From: Polynucleobacter sinensis
GTDB lineage: Bacteria > Pseudomonadota > Gammaproteobacteria > Burkholderiales > Burkholderiaceae
Assembly (NCBI RefSeq): GCF_001595985.1
Contig: NZ_LOJJ01000018.1
Coordinates: 329,069-372,134, forward strand
Reading direction: 5' to 3'
Length of the DNA: 43,066 bases
Shown here: in pieces, positions 25,417 to 34,294 of the stretch
Numbering within the stretch: the first letter of the stretch is position 1
How the letters are laid out: every line of letters begins with the position of its first letter
Position numbers and translations under genes: made by a program
Notes under the pieces: generated by a model
Database searches by the model: none
What the model was told of the DNA's origin: nothing
What the model saw: only the letters and a program-made list of their open reading frames with translations

Positions 25417-26213
25417 TAAATTTTTATAAACTTTTTTAAGATCCAGAAATACATGCTGTATGGAAGAATTCTTAAGAATTTTAAGAAGCGGGTAAATCGC
25501 TTGGGAAAGTGAATATCAAATTCACCTCTCTCTAAGCCGCGGGCTATTTCTAATGCTGCCTCTTCCGGGCTAATGAGGGCTGGCATTGCAAAATCATTTC
25601 GTGCCGTAGCGGGTGTAGCGACAAAGCCGGGGGATATGAGATGAACACTAACGCCTTTTGGATGAAGGTCATAGTAAAGAGATTCCGCGAAGTTAATGAG
25701 CGCTGCCTTGGTTGGTCCATACGCTAGTGATTTGGGTAGGCCACTGTATCCAGCCACGCTAGACACTAGGCCAATGTGTCCATTACCCTGTCGGATAAAT
25801 TGTGGAAGCATTTCCCCCAATACCCGCATGGGGCCGAGTAAATTGGTGTTGACGGTATTAAACACGATTTGATAGTCAAAATCACTGGCACGCATGGGCT
25901 CATATATGCCAGAGACAAAAAGCAGTAAATCAATGTGCTTCATATTCTCTAAAACATGCTTGGATGCCTCTTGAATGGAACTTTCACTATTCACATCCAA
26001 TGAAATGACATCTACTTTGGAGGAGGGTGCATTGTTGTGTAGGCAGGCAGCTTTAAGGGATTCCAGTGCGTCAATTCTTCTCGCAGAGAGAATAAGATTT
26101 GCGCCATGAGAGTGAAATAGCTTAGCGCAGGCTTCTCCAATGCCAGATGAGGCTCCAATAATCCAAATATTTTTATTCTGGAAGCTTCCAAAGCGAGGAT
26201 TAAGATGACTCAT
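25416..26213 (-). CDS. Short-chain dehydrogenase/reductase
   Basis: Classical SDR of 265 residues. The cofactor motif is GASSGIGEACAKLF, followed by LSARRI, which favours NADP(H). Further marks are DVNSESSIQEA, the VSSVAGYSG serine, and the YGPTKAAL Tyr-Lys pair. The C-terminal 30 residues are hydrophobic and basic (RFTRFLKFLRILPYSMYFWILKKF), suggesting membrane association. The start overlaps the cfa-like stop by four bases (ATGA). Substrate unknown; the operon suggests an acyl or lipid intermediate. Confidence 0.88.
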   Translation of the reverse strand: MSHLNPRFGSFQNKNIWIIGASSGIGEACAKLFHSHGANLILSARRIDALESLKAACLHNNAPSSKVDVISLDVNSESSIQEASKHVLENMKHIDLLLFVSGIYEPMRASDFDYQIVFNTVNTNLLGPMRVLGEMLPQFIRQGNGHIGLVSSVAGYSGLPKSLAYGPTKAALINFAESLYYDLHPKGVSVHLISPGFVATPATARNDFAMPALISPEEAALEIARGLERGEFDIHFPKRFTRFLKFLRILPYSMYFWILKKFIKI

Positions 26214-27406
26214 AAGGGTTTTTCTAAGGTAAATTGAATCACATCAATATCTTTTTCGGCAAATCCTGCGGCACAGTACATCAAGTAGAAATTCCATAGG
26301 CGGATGAACCTATCGCTAAACCCTAGGCTTCGAATGTCATCCAACTTTTGATTAAAGGATTCGCGCCATATCCTTAAGGTTTTTGCATAGTCGTTACCGA
26401 AAGAATATTTATCGATCAGTTTTAATTTGGCCTCAGATGCTTTCTTTTCAAAGATAGAGGGCGAAGCAAGCATGCCGCCTGGAAAAACATATTGCTGGAT
26501 AAAGTCTGTCTCAGCTCGATATTTTTCAAACAAATGATCTTGAATAACAATTGCTTGAATTACCGCGCGCTTCCCGGGCTTTAGGCAGCGATATAGAGTT
26601 GCGAAATAATCTGGCCAATATGTTTCGCCAACTGCCTCAAACATTTCGATAGAAGCAATGCCATCGAATTGATCATGACAATCGCGGTAATCCATGAGGA
26701 CGGCTTGTGCTGATGCAGGCGCATGAGTTGCATTTAGAGTGGAAAACCTATGATCTACAAAGTCCTTTTGCTCGCTAGACAGGGTTAGCCCGGTAACCGT
26801 GAGTCCTTTCTCAAGAGCAGTCTCCATGAAGCCGCCCCAGCCACAGCCAATTTCTAGAAGGTGGTCATTTGACTTCCAGTGGAGTTGCTCCAGAATGCGA
26901 TTGAGTTTATTTCTTTGGGCATCCTGCAAGGTTTGCGCGTCATTGCCGTCAAATAAGGCGCTGGAATACATCATGCTAGGATCCAGCCACAATTGGTAAA
27001 ACTGGTTTCCTAGATCATAGTGCGCATGAATATTTTTTTTGCTGCCCGCACGCGTATTGCGATTTAGAAAATGCTTTAACTTATAGATCAGGGATCCCAA
27101 GAGGGATCCATAAATTAAAGATTCTAGTAATTTGCGATTTTGCAGAGCTAATCGCAAAATGCCTTCTAGATTATTGGTTGTCCAGAGGCCATCGATATAA
27201 CTCTCGGCAAAGCCAATATCGCCACGATGAATGATCTGCTTGAATACCCTCCAGTCATGCACATTCAATAGTATTGCCTGCTCGGGAGGAAAGTGTTGTA
27301 GATCACCCAATTCAATGAGTTGTTGATTGGGGAGGGTGAGATGTAGTCGTCCGCCCTGAATTTTTCTTAATGGGGTCAGGACCGCGTCGATATGTTTTTT
27401 AAGCAT
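26210..27406 (-). CDS. Cyclopropane-fatty-acyl-phospholipid synthase-family methyltransferase
   Basis: SAM-dependent enzyme of 398 residues that acts on the double bond of unsaturated acyl chains in membrane phospholipids. It has the Cfa N-terminal domain, HAHYDLGNQFYQLWLDPSMMYSS, the SAM-binding LEIGCGWGGF, ASIEMFEAVGETYWPDYF, FIQQYVFPGGMLASP, and NFYLMYCAAGFAEKDI, which carries the Cys equivalent to the active-site Cys of E. coli Cfa. Family members in this gene context may methylate without closing the ring (UfaM-like) rather than make cyclopropanes; sequence reading alone cannot decide. Confidence 0.9.
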   Translation of the reverse strand: MLKKHIDAVLTPLRKIQGGRLHLTLPNQQLIELGDLQHFPPEQAILLNVHDWRVFKQIIHRGDIGFAESYIDGLWTTNNLEGILRLALQNRKLLESLIYGSLLGSLIYKLKHFLNRNTRAGSKKNIHAHYDLGNQFYQLWLDPSMMYSSALFDGNDAQTLQDAQRNKLNRILEQLHWKSNDHLLEIGCGWGGFMETALEKGLTVTGLTLSSEQKDFVDHRFSTLNATHAPASAQAVLMDYRDCHDQFDGIASIEMFEAVGETYWPDYFATLYRCLKPGKRAVIQAIVIQDHLFEKYRAETDFIQQYVFPGGMLASPSIFEKKASEAKLKLIDKYSFGNDYAKTLRIWRESFNQKLDDIRSLGFSDRFIRLWNFYLMYCAAGFAEKDIDVIQFTLEKPL

Positions 27407-27409
27407 GAA

Positions 27410-28195
27410 TTATTTGGACTGATTTCTTAAAGGATCTTTCCCATAAAACTGGATTCCCTTAGACCATAGTTTGATGGCTTGCCAATGAATTTTCAAGATA
27501 ATTCCTATGCTGGAAATCGGAAATTGCAGGATTGCCCGAAGCACGTTTTTTCGACTCAATAACATTTCTTGCCCTGAGATGCTGGTACTTAATTGCAACT
27601 GCCCATCAACCCAGTATTCAATTCTAGAAACATTTTGAGCCTCGGAATCCAATTCCTGGCGACGCATGAAGCGGAATAGGTAGTGGCCCTTCACGTCATA
27701 AAAAGGGGACACATGAAATGCCTTATCGGTTGTTAGGGGTTCACCGAGGGCAATATGGTTGTTCCGTGTTGATTTCAGTAGGTAGGAGTGGCGACCACCA
27801 AAGGTATTGTTGACTTCAGCGAGAATGGCTTTTATTTGCCCAGCAGCATTGTGGCAAAACCAAAAGCTCACCGGATTAAAGGTGTAACCAAGTACTCGCG
27901 GAAAAGTGTGCAGCCAGATTTCACCATCAACATCCGTCACATTGAATTTTTTAAGCTCAGATTCAACCCAGACTAGAGAATCGTCGCCGCCAATTCCATG
28001 ATCGCGATCGTAGAAGGAAATCCAAGAAAAGTGATTGTCTCCAACCCCGTATTGCGAGAGTAAGCCTGGCGATGCCCGACGAGCTTTCATGGGGATGCGG
28101 AGATAAAAAACACTGTATCGAAATGCATTAATTTTTGGGCTTGTCCGTTTATGGAGCACTTCGCCAAAACAAATAGAAGCCTGATTACTTTCCAT
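27410..28195 (-). CDS. DUF1365 protein
   Basis: Protein of 261 residues from the DUF1365 family, of unknown reaction. Conserved signatures are LHKRTSPKINAFRYSVFYL, TFPRVLGYTFNPVSFWFCH, EVNNTFGGRHSY and KAFHVSPFYDVKGHYLFRF. No signal peptide; one hydrophobic amphipathic stretch near ISSIGIILKIHWQAI. It is nearly always found between the FAD oxidoreductase and the Cfa-like gene, as here (5-base gap to the former, 3 to the latter), implying a joint role in modifying membrane acyl chains. Confidence 0.88.
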   Translation of the reverse strand: MESNQASICFGEVLHKRTSPKINAFRYSVFYLRIPMKARRASPGLLSQYGVGDNHFSWISFYDRDHGIGGDDSLVWVESELKKFNVTDVDGEIWLHTFPRVLGYTFNPVSFWFCHNAAGQIKAILAEVNNTFGGRHSYLLKSTRNNHIALGEPLTTDKAFHVSPFYDVKGHYLFRFMRRQELDSEAQNVSRIEYWVDGQLQLSTSISGQEMLLSRKNVLRAILQFPISSIGIILKIHWQAIKLWSKGIQFYGKDPLRNQSK

Positions 28196-28200
28196 TGGGA

Positions 28201-29598
28201 TTACGTGTGGTTTGAATGACGCGCTTCACTCGCAGGGTCCTTCGATAGGGATTCAATAAGATCGATAGCTACCAGTTCGCCAGACCTCAATCCATCCTCA
28301 TGAAAACCATAGCCGGACCAGGCTCCGCAAAACCAGGTATGGTTTCGACCTTGAATCATGGGGAGCTGTTTTTGGCTCCTAATAGCCTCACCATTAAATA
28401 GGGGGTGGGAGTATTCGATTACGGAATGCGTAAGCTCAGCTTTTGGAATCTGATGTGGGTTTAAGCTGACGATGATGGAATGATTTTGAAGGCGCTTGGG
28501 AAGTGGTTGCAACTTGTTTAATAGGTAGTGAACGCAGACGTGCGAGGCAGTATCACTACCTTGTCCTCCGACTGAATTTGATGAGTAATTCCAAGCGGCC
28601 CATGCCCGCTTATTGGCGGGCAATAAAGATTCATCGGTATGGACATAGGCTGTATTTCTTTGATAGGGGATCTTAGAAAGTAACTCCCTCTCTTCAGTGC
28701 TGGCATTTTCTAGGATTGCTATCGCTTCATCGCTATGGCAGGCAAAAACGATTTCATCAAATTCGAATGTTTTGCCAGACTCAGAAATTAATTGGACATT
28801 GCCAGCACCTTCACCGCTTAATCTATTGACACTACGAACTCCATCGTGATGAATGTGAACCCCTTTGGATGTTAGTGCGGATACCAGGCGAGCTACATAC
28901 TCACGGGATCCGCCATTTACTGTTAACCATTGCGGACGGTCAACGATATTGAGTAGCCCATGGTTATCGCAAAAATGAATTAACGTGTTGATGGGAAATT
29001 GCATCATTTCTGTAACAGGGCACGACCATATAGCACCAATCATTGGTAAGAGATACCAATTTCTAAAAGGAGCGCCAAATTGATGCTCATCCAAAAACTC
29101 TACAACTGACTGATGTTCTGAATCGAGGTAGGCATCAAATGCAGCGCTTTTCACTATCTTTTTTGCTAGCTTATTAAAGCGAGTGATGTCTTTAAGCATG
29201 CCCAAAAAATCTGGATTCGCTAAATTGCGTCTTTGCGCAAATACGCTGTTGAGATCGGTGCCCGCCCATTCAAGCGGGCGTTGGTTTTTACGACCCGTAG
29301 GTAATGAAACCGAAAATGACATTTCGGAGTTGGCGATAGGAACATTGAGCTCTTCAAATAGTCGCACGAGCCTAGGGTAGGTGCGTCGATTAAAAACTAG
29401 AAACCCGGTATCAATTCCATAGCTTTGTTCATCAAGACTTCCGGGTAGCGCAAAGTCGATGGTATTGCTATGTCCGCCTAAGCGCGCCTCTTTTTCGAAA
29501 AGAGTGATCTCAAGATTGGGATTATTCCGCAAATAATAAGCACACCCCAGGCCAGATATTCCCGCACCAATAATGGCTAGCCTCTTTTTGATTTGCAT
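28201..29598 (-). CDS. FAD-dependent oxidoreductase (amine-oxidase-like, COG2907)
   Basis: Flavoprotein of 465 residues in the NAD(P)-binding/amine-oxidase family. It has the dinucleotide fold IIGAGISGLGCAYYL (8-22) with the acidic strand end LFEKEARLGGH, GIDTGFLVFN, and the C-terminal FAD contact FCGAWSGYGFHEDGLRSG. In this operon the family is thought to oxidise or desaturate lipid acyl chains; relatives are in the Rhodobacter sphaeroides singlet-oxygen regulon and are connected with furan fatty acid synthesis. It is the first gene of the five-gene run; AGAAAG lies ahead of the ATG. No sigma factor or anti-sigma gene is beside it in this window. Confidence 0.88.
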   Translation of the reverse strand: MQIKKRLAIIGAGISGLGCAYYLRNNPNLEITLFEKEARLGGHSNTIDFALPGSLDEQSYGIDTGFLVFNRRTYPRLVRLFEELNVPIANSEMSFSVSLPTGRKNQRPLEWAGTDLNSVFAQRRNLANPDFLGMLKDITRFNKLAKKIVKSAAFDAYLDSEHQSVVEFLDEHQFGAPFRNWYLLPMIGAIWSCPVTEMMQFPINTLIHFCDNHGLLNIVDRPQWLTVNGGSREYVARLVSALTSKGVHIHHDGVRSVNRLSGEGAGNVQLISESGKTFEFDEIVFACHSDEAIAILENASTEERELLSKIPYQRNTAYVHTDESLLPANKRAWAAWNYSSNSVGGQGSDTASHVCVHYLLNKLQPLPKRLQNHSIIVSLNPHQIPKAELTHSVIEYSHPLFNGEAIRSQKQLPMIQGRNHTWFCGAWSGYGFHEDGLRSGELVAIDLIESLSKDPASEARHSNHT

Positions 29599-29751
29599 TA
29601 TTGGGCTTTCTTAGTTCTTTTGGTGAAGTTATGTTTCATACAATTTGAATAATGGACCTCTATGAGGGTCAAGAGGCAGCACACAGAGTCTAAGGCATTT
29701 TCTCAAATCTTTCTGATCACTCGAGCATGGTGAGTGCCAATGCTGAGTGCT

Positions 29752-30183
29752 TTAATGAAGCATCTTCAATGCCTCTAGGTACTTTTCCGGATTCAGTGGC
29801 TGACCCTCTCGTTGCGCCTCCCACATGACTTGCCCAAGGCATTCCATCATAGCGTGTTGCGCTTGGTGCTCGGAACCCAATTTTTTAGCAAGTTTTTCTG
29901 CTACCTCTTTGATGCCGGGGGGTTGATCAATAGAAATCTGTTCGCTGATTGACAAATGCATTGAAAGATGGAGGAAGGGGTTGGTTTCACCGCGCTCGGG
30001 TGTGTAGTCTTGTGTTAGCGCATCTTCAGGATTGCTGAGTAAGTTGTGATATTCCGGGTGCTGAGTCATCCAGTCGCTAGCCAAGGTTTCCATTGGCGTC
30101 AGAATATGATTATCAGTTTTCTTCTTCCAGGTATCGCAAAAAAAACGACGCACCTCTTCGCGGGTTGGATTAAATATCGCCAC
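29752..30183 (-). CDS. DUF1841 protein
   Basis: Protein of 143 residues from the DUF1841 family, function unknown. Family blocks visible are FNPTREEVRRFFCDTW at the N-terminus, LTPMETLASDWMTQHPEYH, ETNPFLHLSMHLSISEQISIDQPPGI and ECLGQVMWEAQR. The start is set at GTG 30183 because AGGA lies about 7 bases upstream and family members begin just before FNP; the frame is open to an ATG at 30246, but that would overlap nth by 77 bases. The chosen start still overlaps nth by 14 bases. It is the third gene of rnfB-nth-DUF1841. The 153 bases beyond its stop hold no gene. Confidence 0.85.
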   Translation of the reverse strand: MAIFNPTREEVRRFFCDTWKKKTDNHILTPMETLASDWMTQHPEYHNLLSNPEDALTQDYTPERGETNPFLHLSMHLSISEQISIDQPPGIKEVAEKLAKKLGSEHQAQHAMMECLGQVMWEAQREGQPLNPEKYLEALKMLH

Positions 30184-30829
30184 GGACTTTTCCTTTGCCA
30201 GTTTTTTGTTTGAAGCTACATAGCGGTTCAACAATGCACTGCTCACACTCGGGATTCCTAGCTTTACATGTGTATCTTCCGTGAAGAATCAGCCAGTGGT
30301 GAGCATCTTGTAGGTATTCTTTTGGCACGCGTTTGAGGAGCTGCTCCTCAACCTTTACTACATCTTTACCGGGGGCTAGGCCAGTGCGATTTGATACCCT
30401 AAAGATATGGGTGTCAACTGCGATGGTGGGTTGTCCAAAGGCAGTATTGAGAATGACATTAGCTGTTTTTCTCCCCACGCCAGGAAGCGCTTCCAAGGCC
30501 TCCCGAGTTTGGGGAACTTCTCCACCATGTTTATCTAGAAGGAGTTGGCAGGTTTCCTGAATATGCCTGCCTTTAGAGTTAAAGAGGCCAATGTGCTGAA
30601 TATATGGTTTCACTCCCTCTTCACCAAGTTCGAGAAGGGCTTGTGGAGTATTTGCAACTTTAAAGAGCTTCCGAGTGCCTTTATTCACCGATACATCTGT
30701 TGCTTGAGCAGAGAGTAGTACGGCAATTAATAACTCGAACGGTGAGCTGTATTCCAATTCAGTTTCAGGCTGAGGGTTATTAGCCTTTAATTGTTCAAAG
30801 AAAGCCCGACGCTTTTCGAGGTTCATCAT
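30170..30829 (-). CDS. nth: Endonuclease III
   Basis: DNA glycosylase/AP lyase of 219 residues that removes oxidised pyrimidines in base-excision repair. The helix-hairpin-helix ALPGVGRKTANVILNTAFG holds the catalytic Lys121 and VDTHIFRVSNRTG holds Asp139; taking the second Met as the start would make these 120 and 138 as in E. coli. The C-terminal iron-sulphur loop is intact: C-X6-C-X2-C-X5-C in CKARNPECEQCIVEPLCSF. Its ATG overlaps the rnfB stop by four bases (ATGATGA). Confidence 0.97.
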   Translation of the reverse strand: MMNLEKRRAFFEQLKANNPQPETELEYSSPFELLIAVLLSAQATDVSVNKGTRKLFKVANTPQALLELGEEGVKPYIQHIGLFNSKGRHIQETCQLLLDKHGGEVPQTREALEALPGVGRKTANVILNTAFGQPTIAVDTHIFRVSNRTGLAPGKDVVKVEEQLLKRVPKEYLQDAHHWLILHGRYTCKARNPECEQCIVEPLCSFKQKTGKGKVRGDI

Positions 30830-31518
30830 TTCTTTTGTTGCGCCCGTGCAATAGCCGCGGCAATGATTGCACGTTTTCTCTCTTGCTCTTTTCTTGCCTC
30901 TTCGGAATCAGGGGACTCCGCATTGATGGCAATCAATTTAGCGGCGGCTTTTTGAGCTAAACGCTCTTCATTGTCGCGTTGCTCTCTTTCTAATCGAACC
31001 TCACGAGCGTGGTATCGCGCGCGCGCCTCATCGGCCTGTTTCTGTGTCCACGCATTCCAGCCAGTTTGAGTGCCAGTAACATTAATCATGGAGATGCAAT
31101 CAACAGGGCAGGGCGGAATGCACAGATCGCACCCAGTGCACCAGTCAGCCAAGACTACATGCATTTGTTTTGATGCTCCCACAATCGCATCGACAGGGCA
31201 GGCTTGAATACATAGTGTGCAGCCAATACAGGCCTTGGGATCAATAAATGCCACCGGCCTGGGGCGCTCTAGTCCGTAAGCAGGATCAATGCCTTGATGA
31301 AGCTCAAAAGCATCTTGCGGGTAGATGGGGGTGAGTATCTCGCTAAGCCGTTTGATGCCTTCTGTGCCGCCAGGAGGGCAACGATTGGGCAAAACCTTTC
31401 CAGAGGCTAGCGCTTGGGCATAGGATCTGCAATCTGGATAGCCGCATTTGGTGCATTGGGTTTGAGGAAGAATATCTTCGAGACGATTTGCTAGTTCTTG
31501 TGTCTGCTGGATATTCAT
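30826..31518 (-). CDS. rnfB: RnfB/RsxB-like iron-sulphur protein
   Basis: Ferredoxin-like electron carrier of 230 residues. The Fe-S domain carries Cys22, Cys25, Cys30 and Cys47 (CTKCGYPDC), and two 4Fe-4S ferredoxin motifs follow, Cys97-100-103-107 (CIGCTLCIQACPVD) and Cys127-130-133-137 (CTGCDLCIPPCPVD). The N-terminal membrane helix of canonical RnfB is missing: the protein begins MNIQQTQELANRLEDILPQ, 21 residues before the first Cys. A long Ala/Glu/Lys-rich helical tail (about 155-230) is present. No other rnf genes are here. Coupling to nth, a 4Fe-4S enzyme, suggests a role in supplying electrons or supporting Fe-S proteins; that is inference. Confidence 0.88.
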   Translation of the reverse strand: MNIQQTQELANRLEDILPQTQCTKCGYPDCRSYAQALASGKVLPNRCPPGGTEGIKRLSEILTPIYPQDAFELHQGIDPAYGLERPRPVAFIDPKACIGCTLCIQACPVDAIVGASKQMHVVLADWCTGCDLCIPPCPVDCISMINVTGTQTGWNAWTQKQADEARARYHAREVRLEREQRDNEERLAQKAAAKLIAINAESPDSEEARKEQERKRAIIAAAIARAQQKK

Positions 31519-31529
31519 TGCGACTTAAG

Positions 31530-31566
31530 CATTTTAAAACTAGAGGCGCGACCCTCGGGTCGCGCT
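31530..31566 (-). terminator. Terminator of the PHA depolymerase gene
   Basis: GC-rich stem GCGCGACCC (31546-31554) and GGGTCGCGC (31557-31565), effective tetraloop CTCG, followed on the minus strand by CTCTAGTTTTAAAA. It lies just past the depolymerase stop (31573). The T run is offset by a few bases, so efficiency may be moderate. Confidence 0.7.
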
Positions 31567-31572
31567 ACTGAT

Positions 31573-32871
31573 TTATACAGCCTTTTTTGTGCCTAATTTA
31601 GGAGGTCGAGTTTTTGAGCGCTTTTGCACACCCTGATGCTCGCGTATAAACGATTTAATTTTTGGGTAAACCTTTTCACGCCAACGACGACCAGAGAAGA
31701 TGCCGTAGTGGCCAGCCCCCGCTACTTCATAATGATCTTTATTCGCTTTTGGAATGCCGGCACACAACGCGTGCGCTGAGCGAGTTTGACCGCTGCCAGA
31801 AATATCATCTAATTCACCCTCAACGGTGAGGAGAGCAGTTTTCTTAATATCTTGTGGTTTTACAAGGCTTCCAGCAACTTCCCATGTGCCATTCGGTAGA
31901 GCATATTCCTGGAATACTGTTTTAATGGTATCCAGGTAGAACTTGGCATCCATATCCAAGACAGCGTTATATTCATCGTAGAAACGAATATGCGCTTCAG
32001 CATCTTGTTCATCCCCACGCACTAAGTTTTGGAAATAATCCCAGTGCGACTGCAAATGATTTTGTGGGTTCATGGCAATAAAGCCGGTATGTTGCAAGAA
32101 GCCAGGATAAACCTTGCGACCAGCGCCTGGATATGTTGGCGGTACCTTATAGATCACATGGCTTTCAAACCATTCATATGATTTTTGATCGGCTAAGTTG
32201 TTTACTGCAGTTGGAGACTTGCGCGCATCAATTGGGCCACCCATCATGATCATCGAAGCAGGAGTTTTTTCTCCAGCAGAGGCCATTAAGGAGATTGCCC
32301 CCAAGGTGGGCACAGTTGGTTGACAGACGGAGATGACGTGTAAATTCTCTGCGCCAATCGTACGGATGAAGTCTTGCACGTAATGAACATAGTCATCCAG
32401 CCCAAAGTCACCTTCGTCTGCTGGAACAATGCGGGCATCAATCCAGTCAGTGATGTAAACCTTATGGTCTTGCAGGAGAGTGCGCACGGTATCACGCAGC
32501 AGTGTGGAATGATGTCCAGAAAGCGGAGCAACAACCAATACGACTGGATCATCCTTTAATTTTTTGATGACATCGAGATCGTCTGAAAAGCGTTTGAAGC
32601 GAATTAGATTGCAAAACGGTTTAGCCAAAATGGTGCGCTCGTGGATGGCCACTTCTTTACCGTGGGCATTTACAGAGCGAATCCCAAATTCTGGTTTTTT
32701 GTAGTTTTTGCCTAAGCGATAAAGGAGTTCATAGCTGGCTGCCAGACGATCTGATCCCGGGATCTTAGAGGCTGGATTCGAGGCATTAACAAATGCCTCA
32801 GACGCTGCTCGAGCCCATGAGCTTACTGGTTGAAGTAAAGCTTTTTGAAATTCATGTAACTGATATAGCAT
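31573..32871 (-). CDS. phaZ: Intracellular polyhydroxyalkanoate depolymerase
   Basis: Alpha/beta-hydrolase of 432 residues that breaks down stored poly(3-hydroxybutyrate). It has no signal peptide. The nucleophile is Cys183 in SVCQPTVP, the same number and context as in Ralstonia eutropha PhaZa1, and the remaining triad is Asp355 (EGELDD) and His388 (AGAGHYG). Lipase-like PLSGHHSTLLRD precedes it. A basic C-terminal tail (VQKRSKTRPPKLGTKKAV) may bind granules or DNA. AGGAG lies ahead of the ATG. It follows the aminotransferase by 42 bases. No PHA synthase gene is in the window. Confidence 0.94.
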   Translation of the reverse strand: MLYQLHEFQKALLQPVSSWARAASEAFVNASNPASKIPGSDRLAASYELLYRLGKNYKKPEFGIRSVNAHGKEVAIHERTILAKPFCNLIRFKRFSDDLDVIKKLKDDPVVLVVAPLSGHHSTLLRDTVRTLLQDHKVYITDWIDARIVPADEGDFGLDDYVHYVQDFIRTIGAENLHVISVCQPTVPTLGAISLMASAGEKTPASMIMMGGPIDARKSPTAVNNLADQKSYEWFESHVIYKVPPTYPGAGRKVYPGFLQHTGFIAMNPQNHLQSHWDYFQNLVRGDEQDAEAHIRFYDEYNAVLDMDAKFYLDTIKTVFQEYALPNGTWEVAGSLVKPQDIKKTALLTVEGELDDISGSGQTRSAHALCAGIPKANKDHYEVAGAGHYGIFSGRRWREKVYPKIKSFIREHQGVQKRSKTRPPKLGTKKAV

Positions 32872-32913
32872 GCTATCTCCTGGTAATTCAGTGTAACCGC
32901 TGATTACGTGCTT

Positions 32914-34113
32914 TTACGCCAATACGCGGGCAATTGCTTTGGCTACTTTATCAATATTTTTGGTATTGAGAGCAGCCACACAAATACGGCCAGTAGAGAG
33001 GGCATAAATGCCATCTTCCTTCTGCAAGCGCTCCACTTGCTCAGCTGTTAGGCCTGAGTAAGAGAACATACCGCGCTGTGCTTCGATAAAGGCAAAGTCT
33101 TGCTTTACGCCAGCGGCAGCCAGTTTTTCGACCAGGCCATGACGCATTGCTTTAATGCGATCACGCATTTGGGCTAACTCATCTTCCCAGAGTTGTCTTA
33201 GTTCTGGGGAGTTGAGTACAGCGGCAGCAATTGCGGCGCCATGAGTGGGGGGATTTGAATAGTTAGTGCGAATCACGCGCTTCAATTGCGATAGTACGCG
33301 AGTTGATTCATCTTTACTTTGAGTCACGATAGATAATGCGCCAACGCGTTCGCCATATAGTGAGAATGACTTGGAGAATGAGCTCGATACAAAGAAGGAC
33401 ATTCCAGATGCGGCAAATAAGCGAACGGCAATACCATCCTGTTCAATACCAGCAGCAAATCCTTGGTAAGCCATATCCAAGAAAGGAATTAACTCTTTTG
33501 CTTTGCAGATCTCAATCACTTGACGCCATTGCGCTTCAGTGATGTCTGCGCCAGTTGGGTTGTGGCAGCAAGCGTGGAGCAAAACAGTGGTGTACTTTGG
33601 GAAAGACTCTAAAGATTTCACCATGCCATCAAAATCAACGCCACGGGTTTTGCCATCGAAGTAGGTGTATTCAACCACCTCAAAGCCTGCGGATTCAAAA
33701 ATACCGCGATGATTTTCCCAAGTAGGGTTGCTGATGGCGCAAGGTGCATTCAAATTGAGGCGCTTAATGAAGTCTGCGCCAACACGTAATGCGCCCGTTC
33801 CACCTAAGCATTCGGCAGTAACAACGCGGCCATCTTTGACGAGTGAAGAGTCGGCACCGAACAGGAGGTTCTGCACAGCGCTGTTGTAGGGATTTGGACC
33901 TTCAATTGGAATGTAGCTACGTGGGGAATGTTTTGCCACAATCGCTTCTTCAGCCTGAATCACTGCCTTTAAAAGGGGTACCTTGCCTTCATCGGTGTAA
34001 TAAACACCTACACCCAAGTTCACTTTGTCAGCGCGTTGATCGGCGACATAGGCTTCTGTAAGGCCAAAAATAGGGTCTTTAGGGGCTAACTGGACTGAGG
34101 TAAAGAGGTTCAT
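32914..34113 (-). CDS. Aspartate/aromatic aminotransferase
   Basis: PLP class I aminotransferase, subgroup I-alpha, 399 residues, interconverting aspartate or aromatic amino acids with their keto acids. Marks: VNLGVGVYYTDEGKVPLL, IPIEGPNPYN, GGTGALRVGADF, the HACCHNPTGAD loop, FLDMAYQGF, and the PLP Lys248 in SSSFSKSFSLYGERVG. Sequence alone does not separate AspC from TyrB; in Burkholderiales the gene is commonly called tyrB. It is divergent from uvrB across about 180 bases. Confidence 0.92.
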   Translation of the reverse strand: MNLFTSVQLAPKDPIFGLTEAYVADQRADKVNLGVGVYYTDEGKVPLLKAVIQAEEAIVAKHSPRSYIPIEGPNPYNSAVQNLLFGADSSLVKDGRVVTAECLGGTGALRVGADFIKRLNLNAPCAISNPTWENHRGIFESAGFEVVEYTYFDGKTRGVDFDGMVKSLESFPKYTTVLLHACCHNPTGADITEAQWRQVIEICKAKELIPFLDMAYQGFAAGIEQDGIAVRLFAASGMSFFVSSSFSKSFSLYGERVGALSIVTQSKDESTRVLSQLKRVIRTNYSNPPTHGAAIAAAVLNSPELRQLWEDELAQMRDRIKAMRHGLVEKLAAAGVKQDFAFIEAQRGMFSYSGLTAEQVERLQKEDGIYALSTGRICVAALNTKNIDKVAKAIARVLA

Positions 34114-34294
34114 TTGCGGGTCAAAAGGGGTGATTTAGGGTGAAGAAAGAGGGGTTTCTAGATTAATTGACGTTAATTTCAGCTAAATTTGGTTTAAATG
34201 ACTGTTTTTGCGGTCGGATTGAACTTTTTCTAAATAAAAACGGCAAAATCAATGTTTGTACAAAATTCACTGTGCACAAAAACGTACAGATGAA

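Noticed and set aside
29680..29735. ECF/ChrR-type promoter (TGATCA ... TAGAC) before the lipid operon
   Set aside because: A TGATCA is present on the minus strand, but the only -10-like sequence is about 21 bases away, too far for the known spacing.
30184..30246. Longer DUF1841 start at ATG 30246
   Set aside because: It would overlap nth by 77 bases and add 21 residues before the family's N-terminal FNP block; GTG 30183 has a good SD.
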